Origin: Gaiellasilicea sp963784895
Lineage (GTDB): Bacteria; Actinomycetota; Thermoleophilia; Gaiellales; Gaiellaceae
Direction: 5' to 3'
DNA: 64,000 bases
Assembly: GCA_963784895.1 (NCBI GenBank)
Contig: CAWATM010000012.1
Span: forward strand, 1-64,000
A program made the position numbers and the translations under genes. Below are positions 8,627 to 17,961 of this stretch, piece by piece; the stretch's first letter is position 1; each line of letters begins with the position of its first letter. The notes under the pieces are model-generated. The model was not told where the DNA came from. It ran no database searches and saw only the letters and a list, made by a program, of their open reading frames with translations.

Positions 8627-9382
8627 GTGCCCGGCACCATCTACGCGATCGCGAACCAGAAGGGCGGCGTCGGCAAGACCACGACGGCCGTCAATCTCGC
8701 CGCCTGCCTCGCCGAGGCCGGCGAGCGGGCGCTGCTCGTCGACCTCGACCCACAGGCGAACGCGACCTCGGGGCTCGGCGAGACGGCCAACGGCACGTCG
8801 AGCTACGACCTGCTCGACGGGGCGCCGGTCGCCGAGATCGCGAAGCCGACGCGCTTCGGGAACCTCGAGCTCGTGCCGGCGAAGCCGGAGCTCGCGGGCG
8901 CTGCGGTCGAGCTCTCCGAGCATCCCGACGGCGAGCGCTACCTGCAGGGGTCGCTGACGGGAGCGCGCGACCGCTACGGCTACGTCTTCCTCGACTGCCC
9001 TCCGTCATACGGCCCGCTGACCGTGAACGCGCTCGCCGCTGCCGACCGGGTGATCGTGCCGGTGCAGGCGGAGTACTACGCACTCGAGGGCCTGTCGCAG
9101 CTGCTCGGCTCGATCGAGCTCGTCAAGGCGCGGTTGAACCCGCGGCTCGGGATCGCCGGGATCCTCCTGACGATGGTCGACGGCCGCACGCGCCTCGCCG
9201 CCGAGGTCGAGGCGGAGGTCCGACGCCACTTCGGCGAGCTTGTGTTCACCACGACCGTGCCCCGCTCGGTCCGTCTCGCCGAGGCGCCGAGCCACGGCCT
9301 CCCCGCGATCGCGTACGACCGCGGCTCCTCCGGTGCCGAGGCGTACTGGAAGGTGGCGATGGAGCTTGTCGAGCGCGCCTAG
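8627..9382 (+). CDS. parA: Chromosome partitioning ATPase ParA (Soj)
   Basis: 251-aa deviant Walker ATPase that drives origin segregation with ParB. Deviant Walker A NQKGGVGKTTTAVNLA near the N-terminus, Walker B YVFLDCPPSYG, and the family's ALEGLSQLLGSIELV and FTTTVPRSVRLAEAPSHGLP. No N-terminal HTH, so it is the short chromosomal type. GTG start at 8627. The parB start lies inside its last codons. Confidence 0.97.
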   Translation: MPGTIYAIANQKGGVGKTTTAVNLAACLAEAGERALLVDLDPQANATSGLGETANGTSSYDLLDGAPVAEIAKPTRFGNLELVPAKPELAGAAVELSEHPDGERYLQGSLTGARDRYGYVFLDCPPSYGPLTVNALAAADRVIVPVQAEYYALEGLSQLLGSIELVKARLNPRLGIAGILLTMVDGRTRLAAEVEAEVRRHFGELVFTTTVPRSVRLAEAPSHGLPAIAYDRGSSGAEAYWKVAMELVERA

Positions 9383-10205
9383 ACGCGGCCTCGGCCGCGG
9401 CCTCGAGGTCCTGATCGGCGGCGCCGAGAGCGCGGGAACACAGCTGGCGCAGCTGCCCGTCGACGCCATCCATGCAAACCCGCGGCAGCCGCGGCGCCGC
9501 TTCGAGCCCGAGGCGACGACCGGGCTCGCCGGCTCGATCAAGCAGCAGGGCCTGCTCCAGCCCGTCGTCGTTCGGCCACGTGCGGCCGGCGGCTACGAGC
9601 TGATCGCCGGCGAGCGGCGCTGGCGTGCGGCCCGAGAGGCGGGGCTGGCGCTGCTACCGGCGCTCATTCGCGACGCCGACGATCGCGACTCGCTCCTCCT
9701 GGCCCTCGTCGAGAACGTCGCCCGCGAGCAGCTCTCCCCGGTGGAGGAGGCACGCGCGTACGCCTCGCTCGTGGACGAGTTCGAGCTCTCGCTCGGTGAG
9801 GTCGCCGAGCGCGTCGGCCGCTCGAAGTCGTCGGTGTCGAACCGGCTGCGCCTGCTGGAGCTGCCCGAGGAGGTGCTCTGGATGGTCGCACGCGGCGAGC
9901 TGACCGAGGGCCATGCCCGCGCCGTCCTCTCGTTGCCGGACCACGATGCGCGCAGGAAGCTCGCGAAGAAGATCGCCCGCGACGGGATGTCGGTGCGTGC
10001 GGCCGAGAAGGCCGCCCAGGTCGGTGGGGCTGCACGGCGGCCCCGCTCGGCGCCGGCGATCGACCCTGCGCTCGCGGAGCGGGCCCGGGGTGCGGCCGAG
10101 CGGCTCACCGGCCTCCCCGCACGCGTCAGCGCCGGCAAGCTCGAGATCCACTTCGGCGAGGAGCTCCGGCTCGAGGAGCTCGTCGAGGTTCTGGAAAACC
10201 TCTAG
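9366..10205 (+). CDS. parB: Chromosome partitioning protein ParB (Spo0J)
   Basis: 279-aa centromere-binding CTPase clamp. Opening RRGLGRGLEVLIGG is typical; the CTP-binding N-domain has LIAGERRWRAAREAG (C-box GERRxR) and ENVAREQLSPVEEARAY; the HTH reads VAERVGRSKSSVSNRLRLLELP; the C-terminal dimerisation segment ends the protein. Only TTG (9366) gives a complete N-terminus; it overlaps parA by 17 bases with GGAG close upstream. A candidate parS site lies at 25.2 kb. Confidence 0.96.
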   Translation: MSSAPRRGLGRGLEVLIGGAESAGTQLAQLPVDAIHANPRQPRRRFEPEATTGLAGSIKQQGLLQPVVVRPRAAGGYELIAGERRWRAAREAGLALLPALIRDADDRDSLLLALVENVAREQLSPVEEARAYASLVDEFELSLGEVAERVGRSKSSVSNRLRLLELPEEVLWMVARGELTEGHARAVLSLPDHDARRKLAKKIARDGMSVRAAEKAAQVGGAARRPRSAPAIDPALAERARGAAERLTGLPARVSAGKLEIHFGEELRLEELVEVLENL

Positions 10206-10222
10206 CTACAATCGGCCTCCGC

Positions 10223-10296
<74 letters not shown>

Positions 10297-10396
10297 TGCT
10301 TGTCGCGCAAGGTCGAGATCCGCGGAAGCGGATCCCGACCGCGCGAAGACCCCTGAAGGGGCCGCTCTCGCGGCCCGGCTCTCGCGACTGGCCGCG

Positions 10397-10645
10397 TCAG
10401 TGGACGAGCTGGGTGCGGCGGACGTAGTCCTCGACCGCGAGCAGGAAGTTCGCGTCGCCCGCGATCTCCGCAAGCGTCCCCTTCGTGCTGTCGTCGAGCT
10501 CGCTGTCGCGATGCAGGCCCGCGATGAACGGGGCGAGCGTGCCCGCCTGCGACATTGCGGCCATGCGCAGGCAGATGCGCTTCGTGTGCTCGTCCTGCGC
10601 CACCGCTTCGAGCGACTCGATGTCGTGGAGCCAGAGGTCGACCAT
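10397..10645 (-). CDS. Small protein of unknown function (82 aa)
   Basis: Soluble, mostly helical 82-aa protein, beginning MVDLWLHDIESLEAVAQDEH and ending VEDYVRRTQLVH, with an LHRDSELDD stretch. Codon use (high GC at third positions, hydrophobic second positions) looks coding, unlike the other frames. I do not recognise a family. Isolated on the minus strand between tRNA-Ile and the next small gene. Confidence 0.6.
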   Translation of the reverse strand: MVDLWLHDIESLEAVAQDEHTKRICLRMAAMSQAGTLAPFIAGLHRDSELDDSTKGTLAEIAGDANFLLAVEDYVRRTQLVH

Positions 10646-10762
10646 GCAGGGTCAACGCCGCCCCGGCTGCCAGGGATACGGGCACTCGACTCAGGGATGG
10701 TGGGCGTTGCTCCTGCCGCCGACAAGAGACAGAGGTGCCTGGCGGCGGCGCCACGTGCGGAC

Positions 10763-10927
10763 ATGCGAATCGGTGAGCTCCTCGACGACGAGGGAACCCA
10801 GTACATCGTGTGCGGGCTCGACCCCATGGGCGTGCCCGAGCGACGCGTGGACCTGGAGGACGCCGTGACCGGTGAGCGAATCCGTGTGCCCATCGCCGAG
10901 CTGGACGCCTGGGATTCGGCTTCCTAG
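10763..10927 (+). CDS. Small protein of unknown function (54 aa)
   Basis: 54-aa acidic polypeptide, MRIGELLDDEGTQYIVCGLD..., with a coding-like codon pattern. The text resembles a small beta-rich domain with an alternating hydrophobic pattern (RVDLEDAVTGERIRVPIAEL). ATG at 10763; it ends 32 bases before the DUF151 gene and could be its operon partner. No family recognised. Confidence 0.5.
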   Translation: MRIGELLDDEGTQYIVCGLDPMGVPERRVDLEDAVTGERIRVPIAELDAWDSAS

Positions 10928-10959
10928 TCGGTGGCTACACTGAGCGGGAGGCCCTGTCG

Positions 10960-11487
10960 ATGCGTGAAATGGTCATCTACGGCGTCAGCTTCGACATGGT
11001 CGGCAAGCAGCCGATCGTGCTGCTGAAGACAGCCGACGGCAACCGCTTTCTGCCGATTTGGATCGGGCATTCCGAGGCGGCGGCGATCCTGGTCAAGCTG
11101 CAGAATGCCGCCCCTGCCCGGCCGATGACCCACGACCTGCTCAACGACGTCGTCGGCCAGCTCGACGCGGAGGTGATGTCGATCGCCGTCACCGAGATGC
11201 GCGAGAACACCTACTACGCCCGGATCACGCTGCAGCGGAACGGCTCCGAGATCGAGGTCGACTCGCGTCCCTCGGACGCGATCGCGCTCGCCGTCCGCTC
11301 CGGTGCGAAGATCTACGTCGCGGACGAGGTGATCGAGGAGTCGGGCGTCGAGTTCCAGGACGACGCATCAGAGGACCAGACCGGCGTCGGCGTTCCCCCG
11401 CTCGCCGACCTCGATCCGGAGGAGTTCCGCGCCTTCCTCGACTCGGTCTCGCCGGACGAGTTCGCGGCCGACCCGGACGAGAGCTAG
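10960..11487 (+). CDS. DUF151 bifunctional nuclease family protein
   Basis: 175-aa protein. MVIYGVSFDM..QPIVLLKTADGNRFLPIWIGHSEA and YYARITLQRNGSEIEVDSRPSDAIALAVRSGAKIYV are the BFN/DUF151 core; related plant proteins have RNase and DNase activity and T. maritima structures exist. Highly acidic C-terminal 45 residues. ATG at 10960. Its last four bases overlap the end of the convergent chorismate mutase gene. Confidence 0.9.
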   Translation: MREMVIYGVSFDMVGKQPIVLLKTADGNRFLPIWIGHSEAAAILVKLQNAAPARPMTHDLLNDVVGQLDAEVMSIAVTEMRENTYYARITLQRNGSEIEVDSRPSDAIALAVRSGAKIYVADEVIEESGVEFQDDASEDQTGVGVPPLADLDPEEFRAFLDSVSPDEFAADPDES

Positions 11488-11777
11488 CTCTCCTCGCCCC
11501 GCGCGACCTCGCGTTTGGTCAGGTCGAGCAGCTCGGTGTAGATCTCGCGCAGGCCGTCGGCCGAGAGCGGACCCCTGTTCGCGCGTGTGAGGTACTGGAG
11601 CATCCACTCCTCACGCGCCGGGTCGAGGAAGTCGATCCCCCGCTCCTCCTTCACCCGCTTCAGCCTGGCGACGAGCTTCAGCCGCGCATTGACTGCCTCG
11701 ACGATTGCGACGTCGTTGTCGGAGAGCTGCTCGCGGAGCTGGCGGATCAGGGGATCGGTGGCGTCAGGACCGGCCAT
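11484..11777 (-). CDS. Chorismate mutase, AroQ type
   Basis: 97-aa all-helical enzyme converting chorismate to prephenate for Phe/Tyr synthesis. Family pattern: LREQLSDNDVAIVEAVNARLKLVARLKRVKEERG with the active-site Arg/Lys positions, then FLDPAREEWMLQYLTRANRGPLSADGLREIYTELL. Monofunctional, no fused dehydratase. ATG at 11777; tail-to-tail overlap with the DUF151 gene. Confidence 0.85.
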   Translation of the reverse strand: MAGPDATDPLIRQLREQLSDNDVAIVEAVNARLKLVARLKRVKEERGIDFLDPAREEWMLQYLTRANRGPLSADGLREIYTELLDLTKREVARGEES

Positions 11778-11807
11778 CAGAGGTGGACGAGGACGATAGC
11801 GGGACGG

Positions 11808-12452
11808 TTAGACGAGGAGCGGGCCGATCATCCCGATCGCGTTGAACGTGCAGTGAACCGCGAAGGCGGGGTAGATGCTGTCGGTCCGCAGGCGGAGGAC
11901 GGCGATCACGATCCCGAACCAGATGAACGCGGCCAGCGAGAGCAGCAGTCCGTGGCCGAGCCCGAAGAGCACCGCGGTCACGGCGACCGCCACCGGCGCC
12001 GCCGTTCGCGAAAGCAGGAGCGACAGGCCGACTCCCCGATACAGCAACTCCTCCGTGACCGGGGCCGCGATCACGACGGCGAGGAAGCTGAGCGCGTAGG
12101 CGCCGGCCCGGCTTCCGTCCCAGCCCTCCGGGGTCAGGTTTTGCTCGTCGCCGGCTCCCGAGAGGCCGAGCACGACCGCGGCACCGACGAAGATCACGAC
12201 CAGCGCGGCCAGGGCCAGGCCCAGCGACCTCGGCCACGACTGCGGCCGGCGCAGCGCCAGCACCTCCCGGCGCGGGAGTCCGATCGTCAGCGCCAGCACG
12301 AGCGAGAGCAGGACGGCGTAGCCGGCGAGGCTGCCGAAGGCGAACTCGTACTGATAGACGGCATCGTCGTCTGGCCGCGTCCCCTCGCTGCGGGCATAGA
12401 GGTTGAGCGCCGCGAAGGCGCCGACGAACGCGAGCCACAGGGCGAGCCTCAT
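11808..12452 (-). CDS. CPBP family intramembrane metalloprotease
   Basis: 214-aa multi-pass membrane protein of the CAAX prenyl protease/bacteriocin-processing (Abi) family. Conserved motifs TEELLYRG (Glu-Glu..Arg), FGLGHG and the late His in AFAVHCTFNAIG, all in membrane helices near the C-terminus. Start set at ATG 12452 (MRLALWLAF), which directly opens the first helix; a longer frame would overlap the divergent mscS start. Substrate unknown. Confidence 0.85.
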   Translation of the reverse strand: MRLALWLAFVGAFAALNLYARSEGTRPDDDAVYQYEFAFGSLAGYAVLLSLVLALTIGLPRREVLALRRPQSWPRSLGLALAALVVIFVGAAVVLGLSGAGDEQNLTPEGWDGSRAGAYALSFLAVVIAAPVTEELLYRGVGLSLLLSRTAAPVAVAVTAVLFGLGHGLLLSLAAFIWFGIVIAVLRLRTDSIYPAFAVHCTFNAIGMIGPLLV

Positions 12453-12522
12453 CGCGCCATTGGAGCAGAGCCGTGCGCTGCCGCATTGAGGAACCGGCGT
12501 CCTGCCGTCGAACTCGGCCCGC

Positions 12523-13245
12523 ATGGAGCCGTGGCAGCGCCTGCTCGTGATCGCGATCGTGCTCGCGACCGCCCTCGTCGCCGCGCGCGCGATCGACCGC
12601 CGGATCCTGGGCGCGAACCGCTCGCCCGAGGCGCTGACGCGCTACCGCGTGCTGCGGCGGACGATCTCGGCCGGGATCGTCTCGGTCGGCCTTCTCTCCG
12701 CGCTGCTCGTGATCCCGCAGGTGCGCGCGGTCGCCGGCGGCCTGCTCGCCTCCTCGGCCATTCTCGGCCTGATCATCGGCTTCGCCTCGCAGCGAACGCT
12801 CGGCAACTTCGTCGCCGGGCTGATGATCGCGATGACGCAGCCGCTCCGGCTCGGCGACTGGGTCGCGATCGGCGGCGTCGAGGGCTCGGTCGAGGAGATC
12901 GGGCTGATGTACACGTTCATCCGCACCGAGGACAACGCCCGGCTCGTGATCCCGAACGAGAAGTTGGCCTCGGATACCATCACGAACTCCACGATTCGCA
13001 GCGCCGCGAAGTACGCCGAGGTCACAGTGCAGGTTCCGCTCACGTCCGACCTTCGTCAGCTCGTCGAGGACCTTCGCGAGGAGGTTCCCGGTGACCGGGA
13101 CGAGGTCTTCGTCTCCTCTCTCGACGGGTCGCCGACCCTGACGATCCGAGCCTGGACCGAGAACGAGGCAGCGGCGGAGCAGCTCGAGCAGGATCTCCGC
13201 CTGCGCGCACACGGCCGGCTGCACGCCCGCGGGATCTTCGCATGA
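12523..13245 (+). CDS. mscS: Mechanosensitive ion channel, MscS family
   Basis: 240-aa small-conductance channel protein that releases solutes on osmotic downshock. Two N-terminal helices (about 8-27 and 49-66), then the pore helix TM3 AVAGGLLASSAILGLIIGFA followed by the hallmark LGNFVAGLMIAMTQPLRLGDWV and the beta domain (VEGSVEEIGLMYTFIRTEDNARLVIPNEKL). Short version without extra N-terminal helices. The stop overlaps the ATG of the PBP gene. Confidence 0.92.
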   Translation: MEPWQRLLVIAIVLATALVAARAIDRRILGANRSPEALTRYRVLRRTISAGIVSVGLLSALLVIPQVRAVAGGLLASSAILGLIIGFASQRTLGNFVAGLMIAMTQPLRLGDWVAIGGVEGSVEEIGLMYTFIRTEDNARLVIPNEKLASDTITNSTIRSAAKYAEVTVQVPLTSDLRQLVEDLREEVPGDRDEVFVSSLDGSPTLTIRAWTENEAAAEQLEQDLRLRAHGRLHARGIFA

Positions 13246-15467
13246 CGCCTCCGCGCCGCAGCCGGGGGCTCGACGACGAGATCTACGCCCGTCGGCGGCG
13301 CAAGCGCAAGCGGATCGAACGCAAGCACACCCGCCGGCGCGCCGTCATCCTCGCCCTGGCTGCGGTGCTCGCCCTCCTCTTCGTCGTCGCGGGCGCGGCC
13401 GTCACGAGCGTTGCGACGTTCGGCTCGTCCTGCGACCTGAATTCGCTGCAGCAGGTCGAGATCGGCTCGAACACGTTCATCTACGCGGCCGACAACTCGC
13501 GTCTCGGCGTCATCCCTGCCGAGCGGAACCGACAGCCGGTGCCGTACAAGCGGATCGGCTCCTGGATGCCGAAGGCGACCGTCGCGATCGAGGACCGCCG
13601 TTTCTACGAGCACGACGGGGTCGATGTCGAGGGCATCGCCCGCGCGCTCTGGAAGAACGTCAGTGCCGGCCAGGTGGTCGAGGGCGGCTCGACGATCACG
13701 CAGCAGCTCGTGCGCAACCTCTACATCGGCCGTGAGCGAACGGTCGAGCGGAAGCTGAAGGAGGCGTGCCTCGCGATCAAGCTCGACAAGGCGTGGGAGA
13801 AGAACCGGATCCTCGCGACCTACATGAACCAGGTCTACTACGGCAACCTCGCGTACGGGATCGAGGCCGCGGCGCAGACGTACTTCTCCAAGAACGCGAG
13901 CGAGCTGAATCTGCCCGAGTCGGCCATGCTCGCGGGGCTGCCGCAGGCGCCGAGTGACTACAACCCGTTCCAGAAGGAAGAGGTCGCGAAGGGCCGCCGC
14001 AACCAGGTGCTGTACGCGATGCTGACTGCGGACGAGATCACGCAGGAGCAGTACGACTGGGCGGTCGAGCGAGGTCTCGGCCTCAAGGCCGGCAAGCTCT
14101 ACAAGGAGATCCGCGAGCCCGACTTCTTCGGCTACGTCCGCGACCAGCTGATCGCCGAGTACGGCGCGGGCACCGTCCGCTCCGGCGGGCTCAAGGTCTA
14201 CACGACGATCGACCCGCGCTTCCAGCGGGCGGCGCAGAAGGCGATCAAGGAGACGCTCTACGAGCCGGACGACCCTGCCGCGGGCGTGATTTCGATCAAC
14301 CCGAAGAACGGCGCCATCCGGGCGATGACGGCGGTGATCCCCGGCAACAAGAAGAACCAGTTCAACCTGCTCTCGCAGGCGCGGCGCCAGTCGGGGTCGA
14401 CTTTCAAGACGTTCGTGCTCGCCGCGGCGGTCGAGCAGGGGATCAACCCCGAGACGACGACGTATCTCTCGGCGCCGTTCTACTACCGGCCCGACCCGAA
14501 CGGCAACTGCGACGACGGCAGCTGGTGGTGCCCGGAGACCTACGACCACAGCTACACCGGCTGGACGACGATCGAACGCGCCACACTGCGCTCGGACAAC
14601 ACGGTCTACGCGCAGCTGACGCTGGACGTCACGCCCGAGGCGGTCGCCGAGATGGCGACCAAGCTCGGCGTCCGGTCGCCGCTCGCCGTCGACGGCGCCT
14701 TCGTCCCGTCGATCGGGCTCGGCGCGATGGACGTCTCGCCGCTCGACATGGCTTCCGCATACGCGACGCTCGCCGCAGGCGGCATCTACTCCGAGCCGAT
14801 GGCGATCCGCAAGGTGATCCTCCCGACGGGCGAGGACAAGAACGCTGGTTGGGGCAAGCCGAAGCGCAAGCGGGTGATCTCCGACGGCGTCGCCGACACC
14901 GTCACCGAGATCCTCGAGCAGAACATCGCCTACGGCACCGGCACCGGCGCGAACTACGGACATCCGGCGGCAGGCAAGACCGGCACGACCGAGGAGCACT
15001 CCGACGCCTGGTTCTGCGGCTACACGCCGCGGCTCGGGACGACCGTCTGGGTCGGATATCCGCGCGGCAAGGTGCCGATGACGAGCGTGCATGGGATCTC
15101 CGTCGCCGGCGGCACGTTCCCCGCCCAGATCTGGAGGCTCTTCATGAGCTCGGCGATCGGCCAGCTCGAGCCCGAGGACTTCCCCGAGCCGAAGGACTAC
15201 CCCGAGTGGAAGGACTTCGAGCGCGGCCAGTATGCGCGGTCGTTCGGCTACTACCAGGACGACGACTACACGCCGCCGGCGGCGACCGAGCCAACCGAGA
15301 CCACGACCGAGCCGACGGATTCGGTTCCGGATGCGCCGCCTGCGTCGCAGCCTGCGCCGAAGCCGACGCCCACGACTCCGCGCAGCCCGCCGGTGACGCC
15401 GCCGACCACCCAACCGCCGCCAGTGGAGACAACGCCGCCGGCGCCCACCGAGCCTGAGCTGCCCTGA
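13242..15467 (+). CDS. Class A penicillin-binding protein (glycosyltransferase-transpeptidase)
   Basis: 741-aa bifunctional peptidoglycan synthase. Very basic cytoplasmic head (17-33), one membrane helix (34-58), GT51 domain with catalytic Glu in AIEDRRFYEHDGV (115-127) and GGSTITQQLVRNLY (148-161), then transpeptidase with SxxK S386-K389 (SGSTFK), SDN 451-453 and KTG 579-581. The Pro/Thr-rich tail from about 690 is likely extracellular. ATG overlaps the mscS stop. The intact motifs argue for an active enzyme. Confidence 0.96.
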   Translation: MTPPRRSRGLDDEIYARRRRKRKRIERKHTRRRAVILALAAVLALLFVVAGAAVTSVATFGSSCDLNSLQQVEIGSNTFIYAADNSRLGVIPAERNRQPVPYKRIGSWMPKATVAIEDRRFYEHDGVDVEGIARALWKNVSAGQVVEGGSTITQQLVRNLYIGRERTVERKLKEACLAIKLDKAWEKNRILATYMNQVYYGNLAYGIEAAAQTYFSKNASELNLPESAMLAGLPQAPSDYNPFQKEEVAKGRRNQVLYAMLTADEITQEQYDWAVERGLGLKAGKLYKEIREPDFFGYVRDQLIAEYGAGTVRSGGLKVYTTIDPRFQRAAQKAIKETLYEPDDPAAGVISINPKNGAIRAMTAVIPGNKKNQFNLLSQARRQSGSTFKTFVLAAAVEQGINPETTTYLSAPFYYRPDPNGNCDDGSWWCPETYDHSYTGWTTIERATLRSDNTVYAQLTLDVTPEAVAEMATKLGVRSPLAVDGAFVPSIGLGAMDVSPLDMASAYATLAAGGIYSEPMAIRKVILPTGEDKNAGWGKPKRKRVISDGVADTVTEILEQNIAYGTGTGANYGHPAAGKTGTTEEHSDAWFCGYTPRLGTTVWVGYPRGKVPMTSVHGISVAGGTFPAQIWRLFMSSAIGQLEPEDFPEPKDYPEWKDFERGQYARSFGYYQDDDYTPPAATEPTETTTEPTDSVPDAPPASQPAPKPTPTTPRSPPVTPPTTQPPPVETTPPAPTEPELP

Positions 15468-15502
15468 GCCGAGCGGCGCTGCTCGCGGCGGGAACCGTCG
15501 CG

Positions 15503-16675
15503 ATGCTCGTGGCGGGGTGCGTCGCCTGCGCCTGGGTCGAGGGCGCGCCGCTCGTGCCCGCGGACGGCGGCCGCGCCGACGGCGGCTCGCTCGGCGGCCT
15601 CTTTCTCGCCCTCTTCGCGCTTGCGTTCATCGCGTACCTGGGGGCGCTCGCGCTGTTCCGCCGCGGCCCGCAGGCGCTCCGCCTCGTCCTGATCGCAGCG
15701 TTTGCGATCCAGGTACTTCCGCTCGCGGCCCCGCTGCTCGTCTCGACGGACGCCTGGACGTACTGGGAATACGGCCGGATCGCGGCGATCCACGACGGCG
15801 ACCCCTACGTCGACACGCCGAACGAGTTCCCCGACGACCCGGCGTACGACCGGGCAGGCGCCGACTGGCGCGATACGACCTCGGTCTACGGGCCTGCGTT
15901 CACGCTCCTCTCCGAGGCCGTTGCGCTCGTCTCCGGCTCCTCGGCCGCCGCCGCTGCCTGGATCTTCAAGGTGCTCGCGGCCGCCGGCGTGCTTGCGTGC
16001 GCGGTGCTGGCGGCCCGCCTTGCGCGCGACAAGGCCTATGCGGCTGCGCTCGTCGGCTGGAACCCGCTCTTCGCGATCCACTTTGCCGGCGGCGGGCACA
16101 ACGACTCGATCCTGATCGCGCTCACCCTTGCCGCCCTTACCCTCGCCGCGGCCGGGCGGCGCCAGCTCGCCGGCGCCGCCTGGGCGCTGGCCGTCCTGAT
16201 CAAGTGGGTCCCGCTCGTCTTCTTCGGCCTGCGCGCAGTCGCGGCACGGTCCGAGGGGCGCCGCGTCGGCCACGTGGGCTTCGCCGTCGCGTTCGCGGCC
16301 GTCGTCGGGCTCGCGAGCTGGCGCTACGGCGTCGACTGGTTGCGCTCCTTCGGCCCGCTCGCGCGGAACGCGACGGAGCAGTCGAGCTACGCGCTGCCTC
16401 ATCGTCTCGAGCAGCTCGGCCTCCCACACGGGCTGACGCTCGCGCTGGCCGGGGTCGCGCTCGTGGCGGGCCTCGCCTGGCTTGCGCGCGAGGCTGCCCG
16501 GGGCACCGTCCGGCTCGGCCTCGCCGGCTGCCTCCTGCTCGCGACCACGCCCTGGTTGACGCCGTGGTACGCGATCTGGGCCGTGCCGCTGGCCGCAGCC
16601 GAGGGCGACCGTCGTGCGCAGCTGCTCTCGCTCGCCTTCTGTGCGTACCTGCTGCCGCAGGCGATCCCGCTCTAG
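15503..16675 (+). CDS. GT87-like polyprenol-phosphate-dependent mannosyltransferase (membrane)
   Basis: 390-aa polytopic protein with about ten hydrophobic helices. STDAWTYWEYGRIAAIHDGDPY carries the acidic motif expected early in GT-C enzymes such as the actinobacterial alpha-mannosyltransferases (DUF2029/GT87); later AGGGHNDSILIAL and TPWLTPWYAIW are also family-like. Probably adds a sugar from polyprenyl phosphate to cell-surface glycan. ATG at 15503; the frame remains open to a CTG overlapping the PBP stop, which would complete the first helix. Convergent with the next gene, stops overlapping by four bases. Confidence 0.75.
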   Translation: MLVAGCVACAWVEGAPLVPADGGRADGGSLGGLFLALFALAFIAYLGALALFRRGPQALRLVLIAAFAIQVLPLAAPLLVSTDAWTYWEYGRIAAIHDGDPYVDTPNEFPDDPAYDRAGADWRDTTSVYGPAFTLLSEAVALVSGSSAAAAAWIFKVLAAAGVLACAVLAARLARDKAYAAALVGWNPLFAIHFAGGGHNDSILIALTLAALTLAAAGRRQLAGAAWALAVLIKWVPLVFFGLRAVAARSEGRRVGHVGFAVAFAAVVGLASWRYGVDWLRSFGPLARNATEQSSYALPHRLEQLGLPHGLTLALAGVALVAGLAWLAREAARGTVRLGLAGCLLLATTPWLTPWYAIWAVPLAAAEGDRRAQLLSLAFCAYLLPQAIPL

Positions 16676-17961
16676 CGCCTCCGAAAGACCACGACCCCGT
16701 CCTCCTCGAACACGACGCGCCACGACCGGTCGCGGCGGAGGTCGGCGAGCGGCCCGCGCGACCGCTCGGGGCGCAGGCTGTCCATGAACGTCAGGCGCGT
16801 CGTGTCGACCGCGGCCCAGTCGGCTCGGACGAGGATCGGGAAGCTGAGGACGCGCTCGCGCGCGGACAGATGCGCGCCGAGCGCGTTCGTGGCGCTGACG
16901 GCAGCGTCCTCCGGGACGACCTCGACCGCGCGACGCAGGGCGGCGTCGTGCGCGTCGGCCTGCGTCTCGACCCGTCCGATCGGTCCGAGCACGACGGCGC
17001 CGGCGAAGGCAGCGGCGAGCGCGACGAAGGCGGCCCGCGAGCCGAGCCGTCGAACCGCGAAGACGGTTGCGACAAGCAGCGCCGGCGCGACCGTCGCGGC
17101 GTAGTGCGTCTGGAGCGAGGTCTGCGTCCTCGTCGAGGAGAGGAGGTTGAGCAAGAGCTCCGGCACTGCGGGGAGGAGCGCGAGCGGCGCGGCGAGCGGG
17201 AGCAGCGCGAGGGGGAGCAGCAGACGCAGCACGTAGCCGAGGTCGCGGGCATCCAGGGTGGGCTGCTCGTAGCGGCTCTCGAACGCCGAGCCGGCGGGCG
17301 CGAAGGCGGGGACGACGACGAGCGCCGCGACGAGGGCGAGCCCGCCCGCGACGGCGGCGATCGCGACTCCGGCGCGGATCTGGCGTCGGTCGAGCGCGTA
17401 CCAGGCGCCCAGTCCGGCGACCGCGAGCCCGACGTGTTCCTTCGTCGCGATCGCGGCGGCCGCGAAGAGCGCGAACGGCCACAGTCGGTCGGCGTCGAGG
17501 AAGTACCAGGCAGCCAGGAGGAGCGGCGTCGCCAAGGCGACCGGATGGAAGTCGCTCACGGTCAGCCACTGCACGGGCGGAAAGAGCAGATACGCGCCGG
17601 CGAGCGCGACGGCCGGCCATTCCGGGAGGTGTCGGTGCGCGAGGAGGTAGAGCGGGATCGCGCCCGCTGCGACTGCGAGGGCCTGCAGGACCAGCAGCGC
17701 CTCGGGACTCGGCCAGACCCACCACAGCGGCGCGAGGGCGGCGAGGATCGGATCGAAGTGCGAGCCGAGCCGCGAGATCTGCTCGCCGTGCACGTCCGTC
17801 ACGGCGAGGACGTCGCCGTTCGCGGTCGACCACACCGCCTGCGTCATGTTGCCGAGGTCGAAGCGGCCGCTCTCGAACGTCCGGTGGCGCAGGATCGCGA
17901 TCGTCCCGAAGACCGCCGCGAACGTCCCCGCCGCCAGGCCGACGAGGTGGCCTCCTCTCAT
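16672..17961 (-). CDS. DUF2079 membrane protein, GT-C glycosyltransferase-like
   Basis: 429-aa polytopic protein. FESGRFDLGNMTQAVW near the N-terminus and GSHFDPILAALAPLWW are hallmarks of DUF2079, a GT-C superfamily predicted to transfer sugars from lipid carriers outside the membrane. VSDFHPVALATPLLLAA and ATKEHVGLAV follow. The C-terminal soluble part VSATNALGAHLSARERVLSFP is typical. ATG overlaps the stop of the upstream glycosyltransferase, so the three leftward genes form one unit. Confidence 0.82.
   Translation of the reverse strand: MRGGHLVGLAAGTFAAVFGTIAILRHRTFESGRFDLGNMTQAVWSTANGDVLAVTDVHGEQISRLGSHFDPILAALAPLWWVWPSPEALLVLQALAVAAGAIPLYLLAHRHLPEWPAVALAGAYLLFPPVQWLTVSDFHPVALATPLLLAAWYFLDADRLWPFALFAAAAIATKEHVGLAVAGLGAWYALDRRQIRAGVAIAAVAGGLALVAALVVVPAFAPAGSAFESRYEQPTLDARDLGYVLRLLLPLALLPLAAPLALLPAVPELLLNLLSSTRTQTSLQTHYAATVAPALLVATVFAVRRLGSRAAFVALAAAFAGAVVLGPIGRVETQADAHDAALRRAVEVVPEDAAVSATNALGAHLSARERVLSFPILVRADWAAVDTTRLTFMDSLRPERSRGPLADLRRDRSWRVVFEEDGVVVFRRR

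Noticed and set aside
9560..9600. CCACGTG string inside parB as a second parS site
   Set aside because: Only the 6-bp core CACGTG matches; flanks do not form the TTTCACGTGAAA palindrome.
10300..10396. Inverted repeats after tRNA-Ile as a terminator or structured RNA
   Set aside because: Several short GC stems (for example CCCC-TGAA-GGGG) but no T tract and no coherent fold; expected by chance at this GC.
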